A stretch of DNA of 64,000 nucleotides from Simplicispira sedimenti (GTDB lineage: Bacteria; Pseudomonadota; Gammaproteobacteria; Burkholderiales; Burkholderiaceae_C): assembly GCF_022760965.1 (NCBI RefSeq), contig NZ_JAKVIJ010000005.1, positions 124,001 to 188,000 of the forward strand. Direction: 5' to 3'. This document shows positions 16,866 to 26,046 of this stretch, one piece after another. The position numbers were made by a program, and so were the translations under genes. Within the stretch, counting starts at the first letter, position 1, and every line of letters starts with the position of its first letter. The notes beneath the pieces are model-generated. The model had not been told where the DNA came from. It saw only the letters and a program-made list of their open reading frames with translations, and made no database searches.

Positions 16866-18015
16866 TTACGTCTGGCTCCTGCTGGGCCTGCCCGTGGCCT
16901 TTGTGCTGGGCTGGGCCGCGTCGCGCATCGACCTGCGCCAGTTGCGCGCCGAAAACCGCAGCGTGCCCAAGGCCTACTTCAAGGGCCTGAACTTCCTGCT
17001 CAACGAGCAGCAGGATCAGGCCATCGACGCCTTCATCGAAGCCGTGCAGAACGACCCCGACACCTCGGAGCTGCACTTCGCCCTGGGCAACCTCTTCCGC
17101 CGCCGCGGCGAATACGACCGCGCCGTGCGCGTGCACGAGCACCTGCTGCAACGCGGCGACCTCAGCCCCAAGGATCGCGACCGCGCCCAGCACGCGCTGG
17201 CGCTGGACTTCCTCAAGGCGGGCCTGCTCGATCGCGCCGAAGCTGCGTTGGCACGCCTGGATGGCACGGATTTCGAGAACCCGGCCCGGCTCGCACTACT
17301 GGCCATCTACGAGCGCTCGCGCGACTGGCCGCAAGCCGCCGCCATTGCCCGCAAAATGCACGGCGTGCAGGGCGACTTCAGCGCCCGCCAGGCCCACTAC
17401 CTGTGCGAGCAGGCCACCGAGCGCCTGGCCCAGCAGGATTGCTCCGGTGCGCTGGATCTGCTGGCCCAGGCCCAGGCCATTGCCCCACAGGCCGCCCGCC
17501 CGCGCGTGGAACAGGCCCGCCTGCACATGCAGCAAGGCCGGTGCGACGCCGCCTGCGCCACCCTGCGCACGCTGGCCAGCGAAGCCCCCATGGCCCTGCC
17601 CCTGGCGGCCGCGCTGTGGGCACAGGCCGCCCGTGGCTGCGGCAAGGTGGACCAGGCCCGCGCGCTGCTGGAGCAGCACTACGCCCAGGCCCCCTCGCTG
17701 GACGTGCTGGACGCCATCGTCAGCCTCAGCCAGGGCACAGACGCCGCACCCAACACCCAGGCCGGGCGCGACTGGTACCTGCGCCACCTGCAGACGGAAC
17801 CTTCGCTCGTGGCCGCCGCCAAATGGCTGGCGGGCGAGCGACTGGAACACGAAGAACACCACCGCGCCGTGCAACGCGCGCTGGATCACGCCACCCTGCC
17901 CCTCACGCGCTACCGCTGCGCCGCCTGCGGCTTTGAGGCACGCCAGCACTTCTGGCAATGCCCCGGTTGCCAGTCCTGGGACAGCTACCCGGCCCGGCGT
18001 ATCGAAGAACTCTGA
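16855..18015 (+). CDS. lapB: lipopolysaccharide assembly protein LapB
   Basis: A 386-residue protein (E. coli LapB/YciM has 389) that acts as an adaptor for FtsH in setting LpxC levels, and so LPS amount. It has one N-terminal membrane anchor (residues 5-22), a run of TPR repeats (for example LNEQQDQAIDAFIEAVQNDP, LHFALGNLFRRRGEYDRAV) and a C-terminal rubredoxin-like metal site with CAAC and CPGC cysteine pairs. All hallmark parts are intact. It follows lapA with overlap; the ComEA-like gene starts 20 bases later. Confidence 0.95.
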   Translation: MESDYVWLLLGLPVAFVLGWAASRIDLRQLRAENRSVPKAYFKGLNFLLNEQQDQAIDAFIEAVQNDPDTSELHFALGNLFRRRGEYDRAVRVHEHLLQRGDLSPKDRDRAQHALALDFLKAGLLDRAEAALARLDGTDFENPARLALLAIYERSRDWPQAAAIARKMHGVQGDFSARQAHYLCEQATERLAQQDCSGALDLLAQAQAIAPQAARPRVEQARLHMQQGRCDAACATLRTLASEAPMALPLAAALWAQAARGCGKVDQARALLEQHYAQAPSLDVLDAIVSLSQGTDAAPNTQAGRDWYLRHLQTEPSLVAAAKWLAGERLEHEEHHRAVQRALDHATLPLTRYRCAACGFEARQHFWQCPGCQSWDSYPARRIEEL

Positions 18016-18035
18016 ACCATTCTCAGGACACCGCC

Positions 18036-18404
18036 ATGCTGAAAAAACTCCTCGTTCTGCTGTCCCTGTGCTGCGCCGCACTGGCCTACGCGGCTGTGGA
18101 TGTGAACCAGGCCAGCGAGGCCGAACTCGACGGCATCAAGGGCATTGGCCCGGCCATGTCGGCCCGCATCCTGCAAGAACGCGAGAAGGCCCCGTTCAAG
18201 GATTGGGCCGATCTGATCGAGCGTGTGCAGGGCGTGGGCGAAGGCAGCGCGGCCAGGCTTTCGGTCGAGGGCCTGCGCGTCAACGGCCGCAGCTTCAAGA
18301 AGGCCAAGGCCCCCAAGACCCCGCGCAAGCAGCGTGAGGCCCAGCAGCCCTCCGCAGCACCAAGCGCCCAGCCGCCCGCAGTACCGGCCAGCGCAGCCCA
18401 GTAG
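18036..18404 (+). CDS. ComEA-like secreted helix-hairpin-helix protein
   Basis: A 122-residue protein with a cleavable signal peptide (residues 1-19, ending AYA) and a pair of helix-hairpin-helix motifs in VDVNQASEAELDGIKGIGPA and LIERVQGVGEGSAARL. This fold binds DNA non-specifically in ComEA, the periplasmic receptor of natural transformation. A basic, Ala/Pro-rich tail (residues about 86-122) is added. Many proteobacteria keep such small ComEA relatives with no proven role in competence, and I see no other com genes here, so the function is open. Confidence 0.85.
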   Translation: MLKKLLVLLSLCCAALAYAAVDVNQASEAELDGIKGIGPAMSARILQEREKAPFKDWADLIERVQGVGEGSAARLSVEGLRVNGRSFKKAKAPKTPRKQREAQQPSAAPSAQPPAVPASAAQ

Positions 18405-18413
18405 GCCCGCATC

Positions 18414-18478
18414 CATTGCTATATTTTTAATAGCTGCTAGCGCTTACTGGACGGGCGCTGCAGGCCATTTTCATTTGA
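18414..18478 (+). repeat. dispersed ~60-bp repeat, copy 5
   Basis: Plus orientation and one of the clearest copies: ATTGCTATATTTTTAATAGC, then TGCTAGCGCTTACTGGACGG, then GCGCTGCAGGCCATTTTCAT. It lies in the gap between the convergent ComEA-like and 5-oxoprolinase genes. Confidence 0.9.
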
Positions 18479-18502
18479 ATTTTTCTTGCTCGGCAGAACC
18501 GC

Positions 18503-21500
18503 TCAGATGCTGCCGAACCCACCCCCTCCGGGGGTCTGGATCTCGAACACATCGCCTGCGCCCATCTCCACCTGGGCGATGTGGCCCAGCTTCTCTACCC
18601 TGCCATCGGCACGCAGCACGCGGTTGATGCCCGGCTGGCCGCTGCGCCCCCCGGCCATGCCAAAGCCGCCCTCGCGGCGGCCGTTGGACAGGATGCTGGC
18701 CGTCATCGGCTCCAAAAAGCGGATGCGGCGCACGCCGCCATCGCCCCCGCGCCAGCGCCCTGCCCCGCCCGATGCCTGGCGCAGCGCGTAGCTCTCCAGC
18801 CGCACCGGAAAGCGCCACTCCAGCACCTCGGGGTCGGTCAGGCGCGAATTGGTCATGTGCGTCTGCACCACGCTGGTTCCGGCAAAGCCACCCACCAGCG
18901 CGCCCTGGGCGTCGAACACGCCCCCGGCGCCACTGCCGCCGGCAATGGTCTCGTAGTACTGGTAGCGCTCGTTGCCGAAGGTGAAGTTGTTCATGGTGGG
19001 CTGGCTGCCCGCCATCACGCCCAGGGCACCGAACAGCGCGTTGGTGACGGCGGTGGAGGTCTCCACATTGCCCGCCACCACGGCCGCCGGGTGGCGCGGG
19101 TTGAGCAGCGAGCCTTCGGGGATGTGCACACGCAGCGGCTGGAGGCAGCCTGCGTTGAGCGGGATGTCGTCGTCCACCAGGCAGCGGAACACGTACAGCA
19201 CCGCCGCCATGCACACGGCACGCGGGGCGTTGAAGTTGTGGTCGTCCTGTTGCGCACTGGTGCCCGCAAAGTCGATGTCGGCGCTGCGGTCTTCGGGGTG
19301 CAGGCGCACGGCCACGCAGATGCGCGCGCCGTTGTCCATGGCCAGCTCAAAGTGGCCGTCGTGCACATGCGCCGCCAGGCGCGCAATGGCGCGGCGCACG
19401 GCCTCCTCGGCGTTGTCCTGCACATGGCGCATGTAGGCCTGCACGGTGGCCAGACCGAACTCCTGCACCATGCGGCGCAGTTCCTGGGCGCCTTTCTCGT
19501 TGGCAGCGATCTGGGCGCGCAGGTCGGCCAGGTTCTGTTGCGGGTTGCGGCTGGGGTGGGGGCCGGATTTCAGCAGGGCCAGCATCTCTGCATCGCGCAG
19601 CACACCGCCTTCGACCAGGCGGAAATTGTCGATGCGCACGCCCTCCTCTTCGATGTGCCTGGAGAACGGCGGCATGGAGCCCGGCGTGGTGCCTCCCACG
19701 TCGGCATGGTGGCCGCGGCTGCCCACATAGAAGTGCGGGGTGCGCGCGGTGCCTGCGCCTGCGCTGTCCTCGTCCAGATAGACCGGCGTGATCACCGTGA
19801 TGTCGGGCAGGTGCGTGCCGCCCTGGTAGGGGTCGTTGAGCACGTACACATCGCCCGGCCGCATGCAGCCCGCGTTGCGCGCCATCACGGCCCGAATGCT
19901 CTCGCCCATGCTGCCCAGATGCACCGGCATGTGCGGCGCATTGGCGATGAGCTGGCCCTGTGCGTCGAACAGGGCGCAACTGAAGTCCAGCCGCTCCTTG
20001 ATGTTGACCGAGTGCGCCGTGTTCTGCAGTTGCAGACCCATTTGCTCGGCAATGTTCATGAACAGGTGGTTGAACACGGCCAGCAGCACTGGGTCGGCAT
20101 GGGTGCCTGCGGCCTGCCGGGCGGGGCGCGGGGTGCGGCGCTCCAGCAGCAGGTCGTTGAGCGCCGTGACGCGCGCCTGCCAGCCGGGCTCGACCACCGT
20201 GGTCGCTGTCTGCTCGGCCACGATGGCCGGGCCCTCCAGCCAATCGCCGGGGCGCAATTCCTCGCGCTGGTACAGGGCGGTGTCATGCCAGGCGGGCTGG
20301 CCGTCGGTGCCGGTGCTGAACATGCGCACCGTGGCGCGCTGTGGCGCCTGGCGCGGCGGGTGCAGCACCGCCGGGGGCTGCGCGGGGCGATCACCCGCCT
20401 GCACGGCCTCGACCGACACCGCCTCCACCACCAGGGCCCGGTGCTGCATCAAAAAGGCGAAACGCTGGCGGTAGGCTGCCTCGAAGGCTGCGCTGAGTGC
20501 CGCCACGGCGGCATGTCCGTCGTGCAGCAGGCCGGAGGGCGCATCGACGACCAGCGCGGTGTCCGAGCCTTCGTAGCGCACATGCACGCGGCGCAACACC
20601 TGCACCGCACCCTGCCCGCCATGTTGCTGCGCCAGTTCGTCCTGCGCGGCATCGGCCAGTATCTGCAAGGCCGCCTGCACGGCAGGCCAGGCCTGGGCGG
20701 ACAGCGGCAACTCCACGGTCTGCTCGCGCAACAGGCTTTGGTCCGCCAGGCCCATGCCGTAGGCCGACAGGACGCCCGCCATGGGGTGCACCAGTACCTG
20801 CGACATGCCCAGTGCATCGGCCACCAGGCAGGCGTGCTGGCCGCCCGCGCCACCAAAACACTGCAAGGTGTAGCGCGTGACGTCGTAGCCCCGGGCAATG
20901 CTGATCTTCTGGATGGCGCCTGCCATCTGCTGCACGGCAATCTGGATGCAGCCGTGGGCCGTGTGTTCGGGCGATAGGCCGGTCTGCGCTGCCAGCGCCC
21001 CCATAAGCTGGCGCACGGCCTGGGCATCCAGCGCCTCGTCGGCCCCAGGGCCAAACACCTGCGGAAAGTACGCGGGCTGGAGCTTGCCCACCAGCAGGTT
21101 GGCATCGGTCACCGTGAGCGGGCCGCCGCGCCGGTAGCAGGCCGGGCCGGGCTGGGCGCCCGCGCTGTGCGGCCCCACGCGCAGGCGTGCACCGTCGAAG
21201 GTGAGCAACGAGCCGCCGCCAGCGGCCACGGTGTGGATGGCCAGCATGGGGGCGCGCATGCGCACCCCGGCCACCTGGGTCTCGAACGCGCGCTCGAACT
21301 GGCCTGCGTAGTGGCTCACGTCGGTACTGGTACCACCCATGTCAAAACCGATCACGCGGTCATGTCCGGCCTGCTCCGCCGTGCGCGCCATGCCCACGAT
21401 ACCGCCCGCTGGACCGGAGAGCACGGCGTCCTTGCCCTGGAAGCAGTGGGCATCGGTCAGGCCGCCCGAAGACTGCATGAACAGCAGGCGCACGCCCGGC

Positions 21501-22210
21501 ATGTCGGCAGCGATCTGCTCCACATAGCGGCGCAGGATGGGCGAGAGATAGGCATCGACCACGGTGGTGTCGCCCCGGCTGACGAACTTCATCAGCGGGC
21601 TGGTGGCATGCGAGGTGCTCACCTGCGTGAAGCCCGCGGCACGCGCCAGGCGTGCCGCCGCCTGCTCGTGCTGGGCAAAGCGGTAGCCGTGCATGAAGAC
21701 GATGGCCACGCTGCGCAGGCCCGCGTCGTAGGCGGCCCACAGACGTTCTTTCAGGTGCTCTTCATCGAGCGGCTCCACCACCTCACCGCGCGCGCCCAGG
21801 CGCTCCTGCGCCTCGATCACCCGTGCGTACAGCAGTTCGGGCAGCACGATGTGGCGGTCGAACAGCCGGGGGCGGTTCTGGTAGGCGATGCGCAGCGCGT
21901 CGCGAAAGCCCCGCGTGGTGACCAGCAGCGTGGGCTCGCCCTTGCGCTCCAGCAAGGCGTTGGTGGCCACGGTGGTGCCCATCTTCACGCACTCCACCAG
22001 CGCGGGGGTGATGGGCGCATCGGGCGCCAGGCCCAGCAGGTGGCGCATGCCCGCCACGGCCGCGTCGCGGTAGTGACCGGGGTTTTCGGACAGCAGCTTG
22101 TGCGTGACCAGGCTGCCATCGGGCCGCCGCCCCACGATGTCGGTGAAGGTGCCGCCCCGGTCGATCCAGAACTGCCAGCGTGCTGCGAGGGACTGAGTTT
22201 CCATGGGCAT
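18503..22210 (-). CDS. single-chain hydantoinase / 5-oxoprolinase
   Basis: A 1235-residue enzyme of the 5-oxoprolinase family, predicted to open 5-oxoproline (or a hydantoin-type lactam) at the cost of ATP. Residues from about 12 to 690 match the HyuA (A subunit) half: WIDRGGTFTDIVG, MGTTVATNALLER, IGFDMGGTSTDV, the ATP-binding regions. From about 705 the HyuB half follows, with NTAHSVNIKERLDFSCA, NDPYQGGTHLPDITV, SRGHHADVGG. The two halves are often separate genes in bacteria; this joined form resembles eukaryotic OPLAH. ATG codons at 22208-22210 and 22202-22204 are both possible, and the first lies directly beside a dispersed repeat. Pathway partners are not adjacent, so the true lactam substrate is inferred only from family. 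Confidence 0.92.
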   Translation of the reverse strand: MPMETQSLAARWQFWIDRGGTFTDIVGRRPDGSLVTHKLLSENPGHYRDAAVAGMRHLLGLAPDAPITPALVECVKMGTTVATNALLERKGEPTLLVTTRGFRDALRIAYQNRPRLFDRHIVLPELLYARVIEAQERLGARGEVVEPLDEEHLKERLWAAYDAGLRSVAIVFMHGYRFAQHEQAAARLARAAGFTQVSTSHATSPLMKFVSRGDTTVVDAYLSPILRRYVEQIAADMPGVRLLFMQSSGGLTDAHCFQGKDAVLSGPAGGIVGMARTAEQAGHDRVIGFDMGGTSTDVSHYAGQFERAFETQVAGVRMRAPMLAIHTVAAGGGSLLTFDGARLRVGPHSAGAQPGPACYRRGGPLTVTDANLLVGKLQPAYFPQVFGPGADEALDAQAVRQLMGALAAQTGLSPEHTAHGCIQIAVQQMAGAIQKISIARGYDVTRYTLQCFGGAGGQHACLVADALGMSQVLVHPMAGVLSAYGMGLADQSLLREQTVELPLSAQAWPAVQAALQILADAAQDELAQQHGGQGAVQVLRRVHVRYEGSDTALVVDAPSGLLHDGHAAVAALSAAFEAAYRQRFAFLMQHRALVVEAVSVEAVQAGDRPAQPPAVLHPPRQAPQRATVRMFSTGTDGQPAWHDTALYQREELRPGDWLEGPAIVAEQTATTVVEPGWQARVTALNDLLLERRTPRPARQAAGTHADPVLLAVFNHLFMNIAEQMGLQLQNTAHSVNIKERLDFSCALFDAQGQLIANAPHMPVHLGSMGESIRAVMARNAGCMRPGDVYVLNDPYQGGTHLPDITVITPVYLDEDSAGAGTARTPHFYVGSRGHHADVGGTTPGSMPPFSRHIEEEGVRIDNFRLVEGGVLRDAEMLALLKSGPHPSRNPQQNLADLRAQIAANEKGAQELRRMVQEFGLATVQAYMRHVQDNAEEAVRRAIARLAAHVHDGHFELAMDNGARICVAVRLHPEDRSADIDFAGTSAQQDDHNFNAPRAVCMAAVLYVFRCLVDDDIPLNAGCLQPLRVHIPEGSLLNPRHPAAVVAGNVETSTAVTNALFGALGVMAGSQPTMNNFTFGNERYQYYETIAGGSGAGGVFDAQGALVGGFAGTSVVQTHMTNSRLTDPEVLEWRFPVRLESYALRQASGGAGRWRGGDGGVRRIRFLEPMTASILSNGRREGGFGMAGGRSGQPGINRVLRADGRVEKLGHIAQVEMGAGDVFEIQTPGGGGFGSI

Positions 22211-22211
22211 A

Positions 22212-22276
22212 GGTCGCTATGTTTTTTGTAGCTTATCGCGCTTACAGAATGGGCGCTGCAGGCCATTTTCATTCAG
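22212..22276 (+). repeat. dispersed ~60-bp repeat, copy 6
   Basis: Plus orientation: TCGCTATGTTTTTTGTAGC, then TTATCGCGCTTACAGAATGG, then GCGCTGCAGGCCATTTTCAT. It separates the divergent 5-oxoprolinase and crcB genes and abuts the oxoprolinase start codon. Confidence 0.88.
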
Positions 22277-22300
22277 AACCGCCAAGCACCTCGCGTCGCC

Positions 22301-22705
22301 ATGGACAATAGCGCCATGCTGAACGTTCTGTCCATCTGCATTGGCGCCAGCCTGGGGGCCTTGGCGCGCTGGCGTCTGGGGCTGTGGCTGTCCACGCCGG
22401 GCAGCCTGCTGCCCTGGGGCACGCTGGCGGCCAATCTGGTGGGCGGCTACCTCATTGGCGTGTGCGTGGCGGTATTCCAGGCCCTGCCACACCTGGACCC
22501 GGCCTGGCGTCTGGCACTGGTCACGGGCTTTCTGGGAGCGCTGACCACCTTCTCCAGCTTTTCGGCCGAGGTGGTAGCCATGCTGCAGCAGCAGCGCTAC
22601 CTGCTGGCCTGCACCACGGTGGGCCTGCACCTGGCGGGTTCGCTGCTGATGACGGTGCTGGGACTGCACAGTGCTGCGTGGGCGCTGTCGGCGGCCGGCC
22701 GTTGA
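22301..22705 (+). CDS. crcB: fluoride ion channel CrcB/Fluc
   Basis: A 134-residue four-helix membrane protein (129 if the second ATG at 22316 is used, which gives the more usual MLNVLS start). Members form dual-topology dimers that export fluoride. Family motifs are IGASLGALARW, WGTLAANLVGGYLIG and GFLGALTTFSSFSAE, which includes the conserved Asn and the Phe-box and Thr/Ser track. I see no obvious fluoride riboswitch in the short upstream gap, which is largely a dispersed repeat. Confidence 0.92.
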   Translation: MDNSAMLNVLSICIGASLGALARWRLGLWLSTPGSLLPWGTLAANLVGGYLIGVCVAVFQALPHLDPAWRLALVTGFLGALTTFSSFSAEVVAMLQQQRYLLACTTVGLHLAGSLLMTVLGLHSAAWALSAAGR

Positions 22706-22727
22706 TCCGCAAAGTACCCTGCTGCGC

Positions 22728-23885
22728 TCAAGCCCAGCGCAGTTGCAAAGGCAGGCGGGCAAAGCCAATGGCCGGGTAATGCGCAGGCTCTGGCGCCTGC
22801 GCGGTCGGTGCCAGCGAGGCCACCGCCGCCAGCAAGGCGCGCAGCGCCACACCCAATTCCATGCGCGAGAGCGCCGCACCAGGGCACACGTGGATGCCCG
22901 CGCCGTACAGCAGGTTGTCCTGCGGGTTGCGGCCCCAGCGGAATTCACCGGGCGCCTCGAACACGCGCGGGTCGCGGTTGGCCGATGTCCAGTGCAACGT
23001 GATGCGCCCCCCGGCCGGAATCTGGCGCCCCGCCACTTCCACCGGGCAGGTGGCCACACGCCGGTTGGTCACCAGCGGGCCATGCAGGCGGAGGATTTCG
23101 TCGATGGCTTCTGGCTGCCGGGCGGGCTCGGCGCGCAGGGTGGCCTGCAGGTCGGCATGCTCGGCCAGCCACTGGGCCAGGATGCCCACCGCGGCAGCAA
23201 TGGTGCCGATCTCGCCCACCGTCCAGTTGCGCAGGATGCTGGCAATGGCATCGGCCCCCAGGGGCTGGCCCAGCACCGTGGCGTGCATGAGCGAGGCCGT
23301 CACATCCTGCTGCGGATCGGCGCCGCTGGCACGGCGCTCGTCCAGCATGCGCGCCACAATGCCCTCAAACTGCGCCGCCAGCGCATCGAGCGCGGGCCGG
23401 TCCTGCGCCAGCGTGGCCGCGTGGCTGCGGGCCGACCATTCGGTCAACTCGGCCTCCAGATCCATGGGCCAGCCCATGAACGCGCACTGGATGCGCACAG
23501 CAAACGGCAGCGCAAAGGCAGCCACCCAATCCACCTCCCGCCGCCCTTGCAGCGCCTGCAACAGTTCTGCCGTGATGCGCTCGCACACGGGGCGAAAAGC
23601 CTCCACCCGTTCCTGCGTGAAGTAGGGCTCGATCAACGCACGGTACGCCGTGTGCTCGGGCGGATCCATGCCGTTGGGCACCGCCACATGGCGCGACACC
23701 ACGTTGCTGAAACGCTCATGGTCTTGCAGGATGCGCAGCACATCCGCATGGCCCAGCACGGACCAGTGCAGCATCTCGCTGTAGGCCGCACCGTGCTGGT
23801 CACGCAGGTGGTCGTAGGCAGCGATCTGGTCTTGCTGAACGGCGTCGCTGCGGGGGTTCCAATCAGGGGTGGGGGCTATGGTCAT
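22728..23885 (-). CDS. cytochrome P450
   Basis: A 385-residue soluble bacterial P450 that would use a haem-thiolate to oxidise an unknown organic substrate. The haem-binding segment is LLYGAGIHVCPGA, with the ligand Cys334; the usual first Phe of the motif is Tyr here. The ExxR motif is in EILRLHGP. The I-helix region reads WTVGEIGTIAAAVG, which lacks the standard acid-Thr pair (GxD/ET) in its normal spacing. MDPPEHTAYRALIEPYF is the typical BC-loop region. No ferredoxin or reductase gene is adjacent, so electron partners are encoded elsewhere. The start at 23885 is chosen because the upstream extension is atypical. Confidence 0.93.
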   Translation of the reverse strand: MTIAPTPDWNPRSDAVQQDQIAAYDHLRDQHGAAYSEMLHWSVLGHADVLRILQDHERFSNVVSRHVAVPNGMDPPEHTAYRALIEPYFTQERVEAFRPVCERITAELLQALQGRREVDWVAAFALPFAVRIQCAFMGWPMDLEAELTEWSARSHAATLAQDRPALDALAAQFEGIVARMLDERRASGADPQQDVTASLMHATVLGQPLGADAIASILRNWTVGEIGTIAAAVGILAQWLAEHADLQATLRAEPARQPEAIDEILRLHGPLVTNRRVATCPVEVAGRQIPAGGRITLHWTSANRDPRVFEAPGEFRWGRNPQDNLLYGAGIHVCPGAALSRMELGVALRALLAAVASLAPTAQAPEPAHYPAIGFARLPLQLRWA

Positions 23886-24012
23886 GGTGTGGGTGGGGTC
23901 TGCCGGAGGGTGCACACATTCGGTGACAAAGTATGACCCAATTCCCACTGCAGACGACACCGGTCCCTGCACTGGGATGAGGGACATGGCAGCGCACTCC
24001 CCCCTCCATTCA

Positions 24013-24074
24013 TCGCTATGTTTTTAATAGCTAATAGCGCATGGTGGAAGGGCGCTGCAAGGCATTTTGTGCCT
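24013..24074 (+). repeat. dispersed ~60-bp repeat, copy 7
   Basis: Plus orientation: TCGCTATGTTTTTAATAGC, then TAATAGCGCATGGTGGAAGG, then GCGCTGCAAGGCATTTTGTG. It lies between the divergent P450 and LOG-family genes. Confidence 0.88.
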
Positions 24075-24158
24075 AGAATGCCATCACCATCAACCACCAG
24101 ACCGCTGGGCTGTAGAACCTACCCGTTGGCAGCCCCATAGGAAACACGGAGTCCCACC

Positions 24159-25022
24159 ATGGAAGCGAACACCCAACTCAATGAACGCCGTCTGGCCGAT
24201 GCCTGGGAAGAACTGCACGCCCACGCCAACAACGGCAACCCCTTGCTGGCCGATTCCAACCGCATGGCCTTTGCCGATCCGGAGTTTCTGTTCCGGCGCG
24301 AAACACGCGGCATCCGCTTTCAGTTGGAGATGCTCAAGCCCGACATCGGCCAGAGTGCCCAGGGCATAGAGAACACCATCGTCGTCTATGGCAGCGCACG
24401 CTTTCAGTCCCCAGAGGACGCCGCAAGCGCCCTGACGGCCGCCCAGGCCAGCGGCGATGCCGAGCGCGTGCGCCTGGCCGAACGTGCCGCGCGCAACGCC
24501 CGCTACTACGAGCAGGCTCGCCAGTTCGCCCGCCTGGTGGCGCGCTACAGCAACGCACAGGAACCCGCCAACCGCATCCACATCTGCACCGGCGGCGGCC
24601 CCGGCATCATGGAAGCCGCCAACCGAGGCGCGCACGACGAAGGCGCACCCAACATCGGCCTGAACATCACCCTGCCACACGAGCAAAGCGGCAACCGCTT
24701 CATCACGCCCACGCTGAGCTACAAGTTCCACTACTTCGCGCTGCGCAAGATGCACTTCATGATGCGTGCCAAGGCACTGGTGGCGTTTCCGGGTGGTTTT
24801 GGCACCCTGGACGAATTGTTCGAGGTGCTCACCCTCGTGCAAACCCGCAAAACCAAGCCAGTCCCGGTCATCCTGTTCGGCACCGAGTTCTGGAAGCGGC
24901 TGATCGACTTCGACTTCCTGGTAGAGCAAGGCACCATCTCCTCCGCAGACTTGGGCCTGTTCCAGTACACCGACGATCCGCAGGAGGCCTGGGATCGGAT
25001 TCGGGGGTTCTATCAGCTCTGA
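24159..25022 (+). CDS. LOG-family / nucleotide 5'-monophosphate nucleosidase-like protein
   Basis: A 287-residue Rossmann-like protein of the TIGR00730 family, historically mislabelled as lysine decarboxylase. Members release bases from nucleoside 5'-monophosphates (LOG, PpnN). The signature GGGPGIMEAANRGA and PGGFGTLDELFEV motifs, holding the catalytic Glu and the phosphate-binding loop, are both present. It is longer than the plant LOG type because of an N-terminal extension of about 65 residues (LADAWEELHAHANNGNPLL). A GGAG ribosome-binding site precedes the ATG at 24159. The stop is adjacent to the convergent FecR-type gene, with one base between. Confidence 0.85.
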   Translation: MEANTQLNERRLADAWEELHAHANNGNPLLADSNRMAFADPEFLFRRETRGIRFQLEMLKPDIGQSAQGIENTIVVYGSARFQSPEDAASALTAAQASGDAERVRLAERAARNARYYEQARQFARLVARYSNAQEPANRIHICTGGGPGIMEAANRGAHDEGAPNIGLNITLPHEQSGNRFITPTLSYKFHYFALRKMHFMMRAKALVAFPGGFGTLDELFEVLTLVQTRKTKPVPVILFGTEFWKRLIDFDFLVEQGTISSADLGLFQYTDDPQEAWDRIRGFYQL

Positions 25023-25023
25023 G

Positions 25024-26013
25024 TCAACGGATGGGCGTGGTCGGGATGATGATGATAGGGCCGATAGGAATGATAGGAATGATGGGACGGATCGGCCGTA
25101 TCGGTACAACCGGTGTTGTGGGTGTTGTGGGTGTCGTCGGATCCACGGGGCCCGTGGGAGTACCGGGCTGACGCCCTCCTCCTGGATTGGTAGGCACCAC
25201 TGGAACACCCGGGGTTGTAGGGTCCGTCGGTTGCCTGCCTCCACCAGGATCGGTGGGGATCAATGGATCGCGCGGCACGACAGGATTGGGCTGTTGTGGA
25301 GTGGTGGGCAATGGGCGGTTCTCCAGCAACACCGCGCCATAGGTGCCATCCGGCAATATTTGCTCCCCCACTTGCAGAGACGCTCTCGGCAACGGCAACG
25401 GCAGCAGCGCCCGCGTATGGATGTACACAGGCAACTGATGCGCAGACAAAACGCGTACTGCTTCACGCGGTTTGACCTCGACACAGCCAGCCTCGGTGCA
25501 CACATCGATGGTGTTGTGCTCGCCAGAGATCTCCACTTCACCCTCGGCATTCAGGTACACCTTGAAGGCCGTACCACGAATCCCCACCACTGCAGTGGGA
25601 GTTGTTACCTGGTAATTTTGTGGGTTGCGCTGGCCAATCTTTCCTGTCACGGCACGCAGCGCACCCTGCAAAAAGCGAACAGCCAAACGATCTTCACCGC
25701 CTCCCGCCTGAGCGCTGTCGCTGTACGCACCAATGGATATTTGCGACTGAGGATACAGCGCCATGATCCCGCCATCGGTGTAGCGAATCTGCGCCTGCCC
25801 GGCCGGCCCACTGCGCAGCACATCCCCAACCTGAACCTCTGCACCCTTGACCACGTCCTGTGCACGGCCACCGCGATCGAGCTGTACCTGCCCTGCCACA
25901 AACTGCACCTGCCCAGCCGCTGCAGCCAGGGCGCGGTGACCTGCCAAACCCAGCACAGCCACCAGCACCAAAACGATGGGGGCTCTGGGCATCAATCGCT
26001 TTTCCGCGGTCAT
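25024..26013 (-). CDS. FecR-domain secreted protein with Pro/Ile-rich tail
   Basis: A 329-residue exported protein: signal peptide (about residues 8-32), then a FecR domain with GDVLRSGPAGQAQIRYTDGG and YQVTTPTAVVGIRGTAFKV, a segment common in periplasmic FecR-type proteins. Residues about 240-329 are low-complexity: PTDPGGGRQP-type repeats, runs of TPTTP, and finally PIRPIRPIIPIIPIGPIIII. The function of that tail is unknown. It follows the outer-membrane barrel gene by 33 bases, so the two probably form an operon and act together in the envelope. There is no sigma factor nearby, so a classical FecIR iron circuit is unlikely. Confidence 0.8.
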   Translation of the reverse strand: MTAEKRLMPRAPIVLVLVAVLGLAGHRALAAAAGQVQFVAGQVQLDRGGRAQDVVKGAEVQVGDVLRSGPAGQAQIRYTDGGIMALYPQSQISIGAYSDSAQAGGGEDRLAVRFLQGALRAVTGKIGQRNPQNYQVTTPTAVVGIRGTAFKVYLNAEGEVEISGEHNTIDVCTEAGCVEVKPREAVRVLSAHQLPVYIHTRALLPLPLPRASLQVGEQILPDGTYGAVLLENRPLPTTPQQPNPVVPRDPLIPTDPGGGRQPTDPTTPGVPVVPTNPGGGRQPGTPTGPVDPTTPTTPTTPVVPIRPIRPIIPIIPIGPIIIIPTTPIR

Positions 26014-26046
26014 GTCGTGTCTCCGGGTAGGGTCCAGCGCAAGCGG

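Noticed and set aside
22212..22300. Fluoride riboswitch before crcB
   Set aside because: The gap is nearly all dispersed repeat and I cannot draw the riboswitch pseudoknot in the rest.
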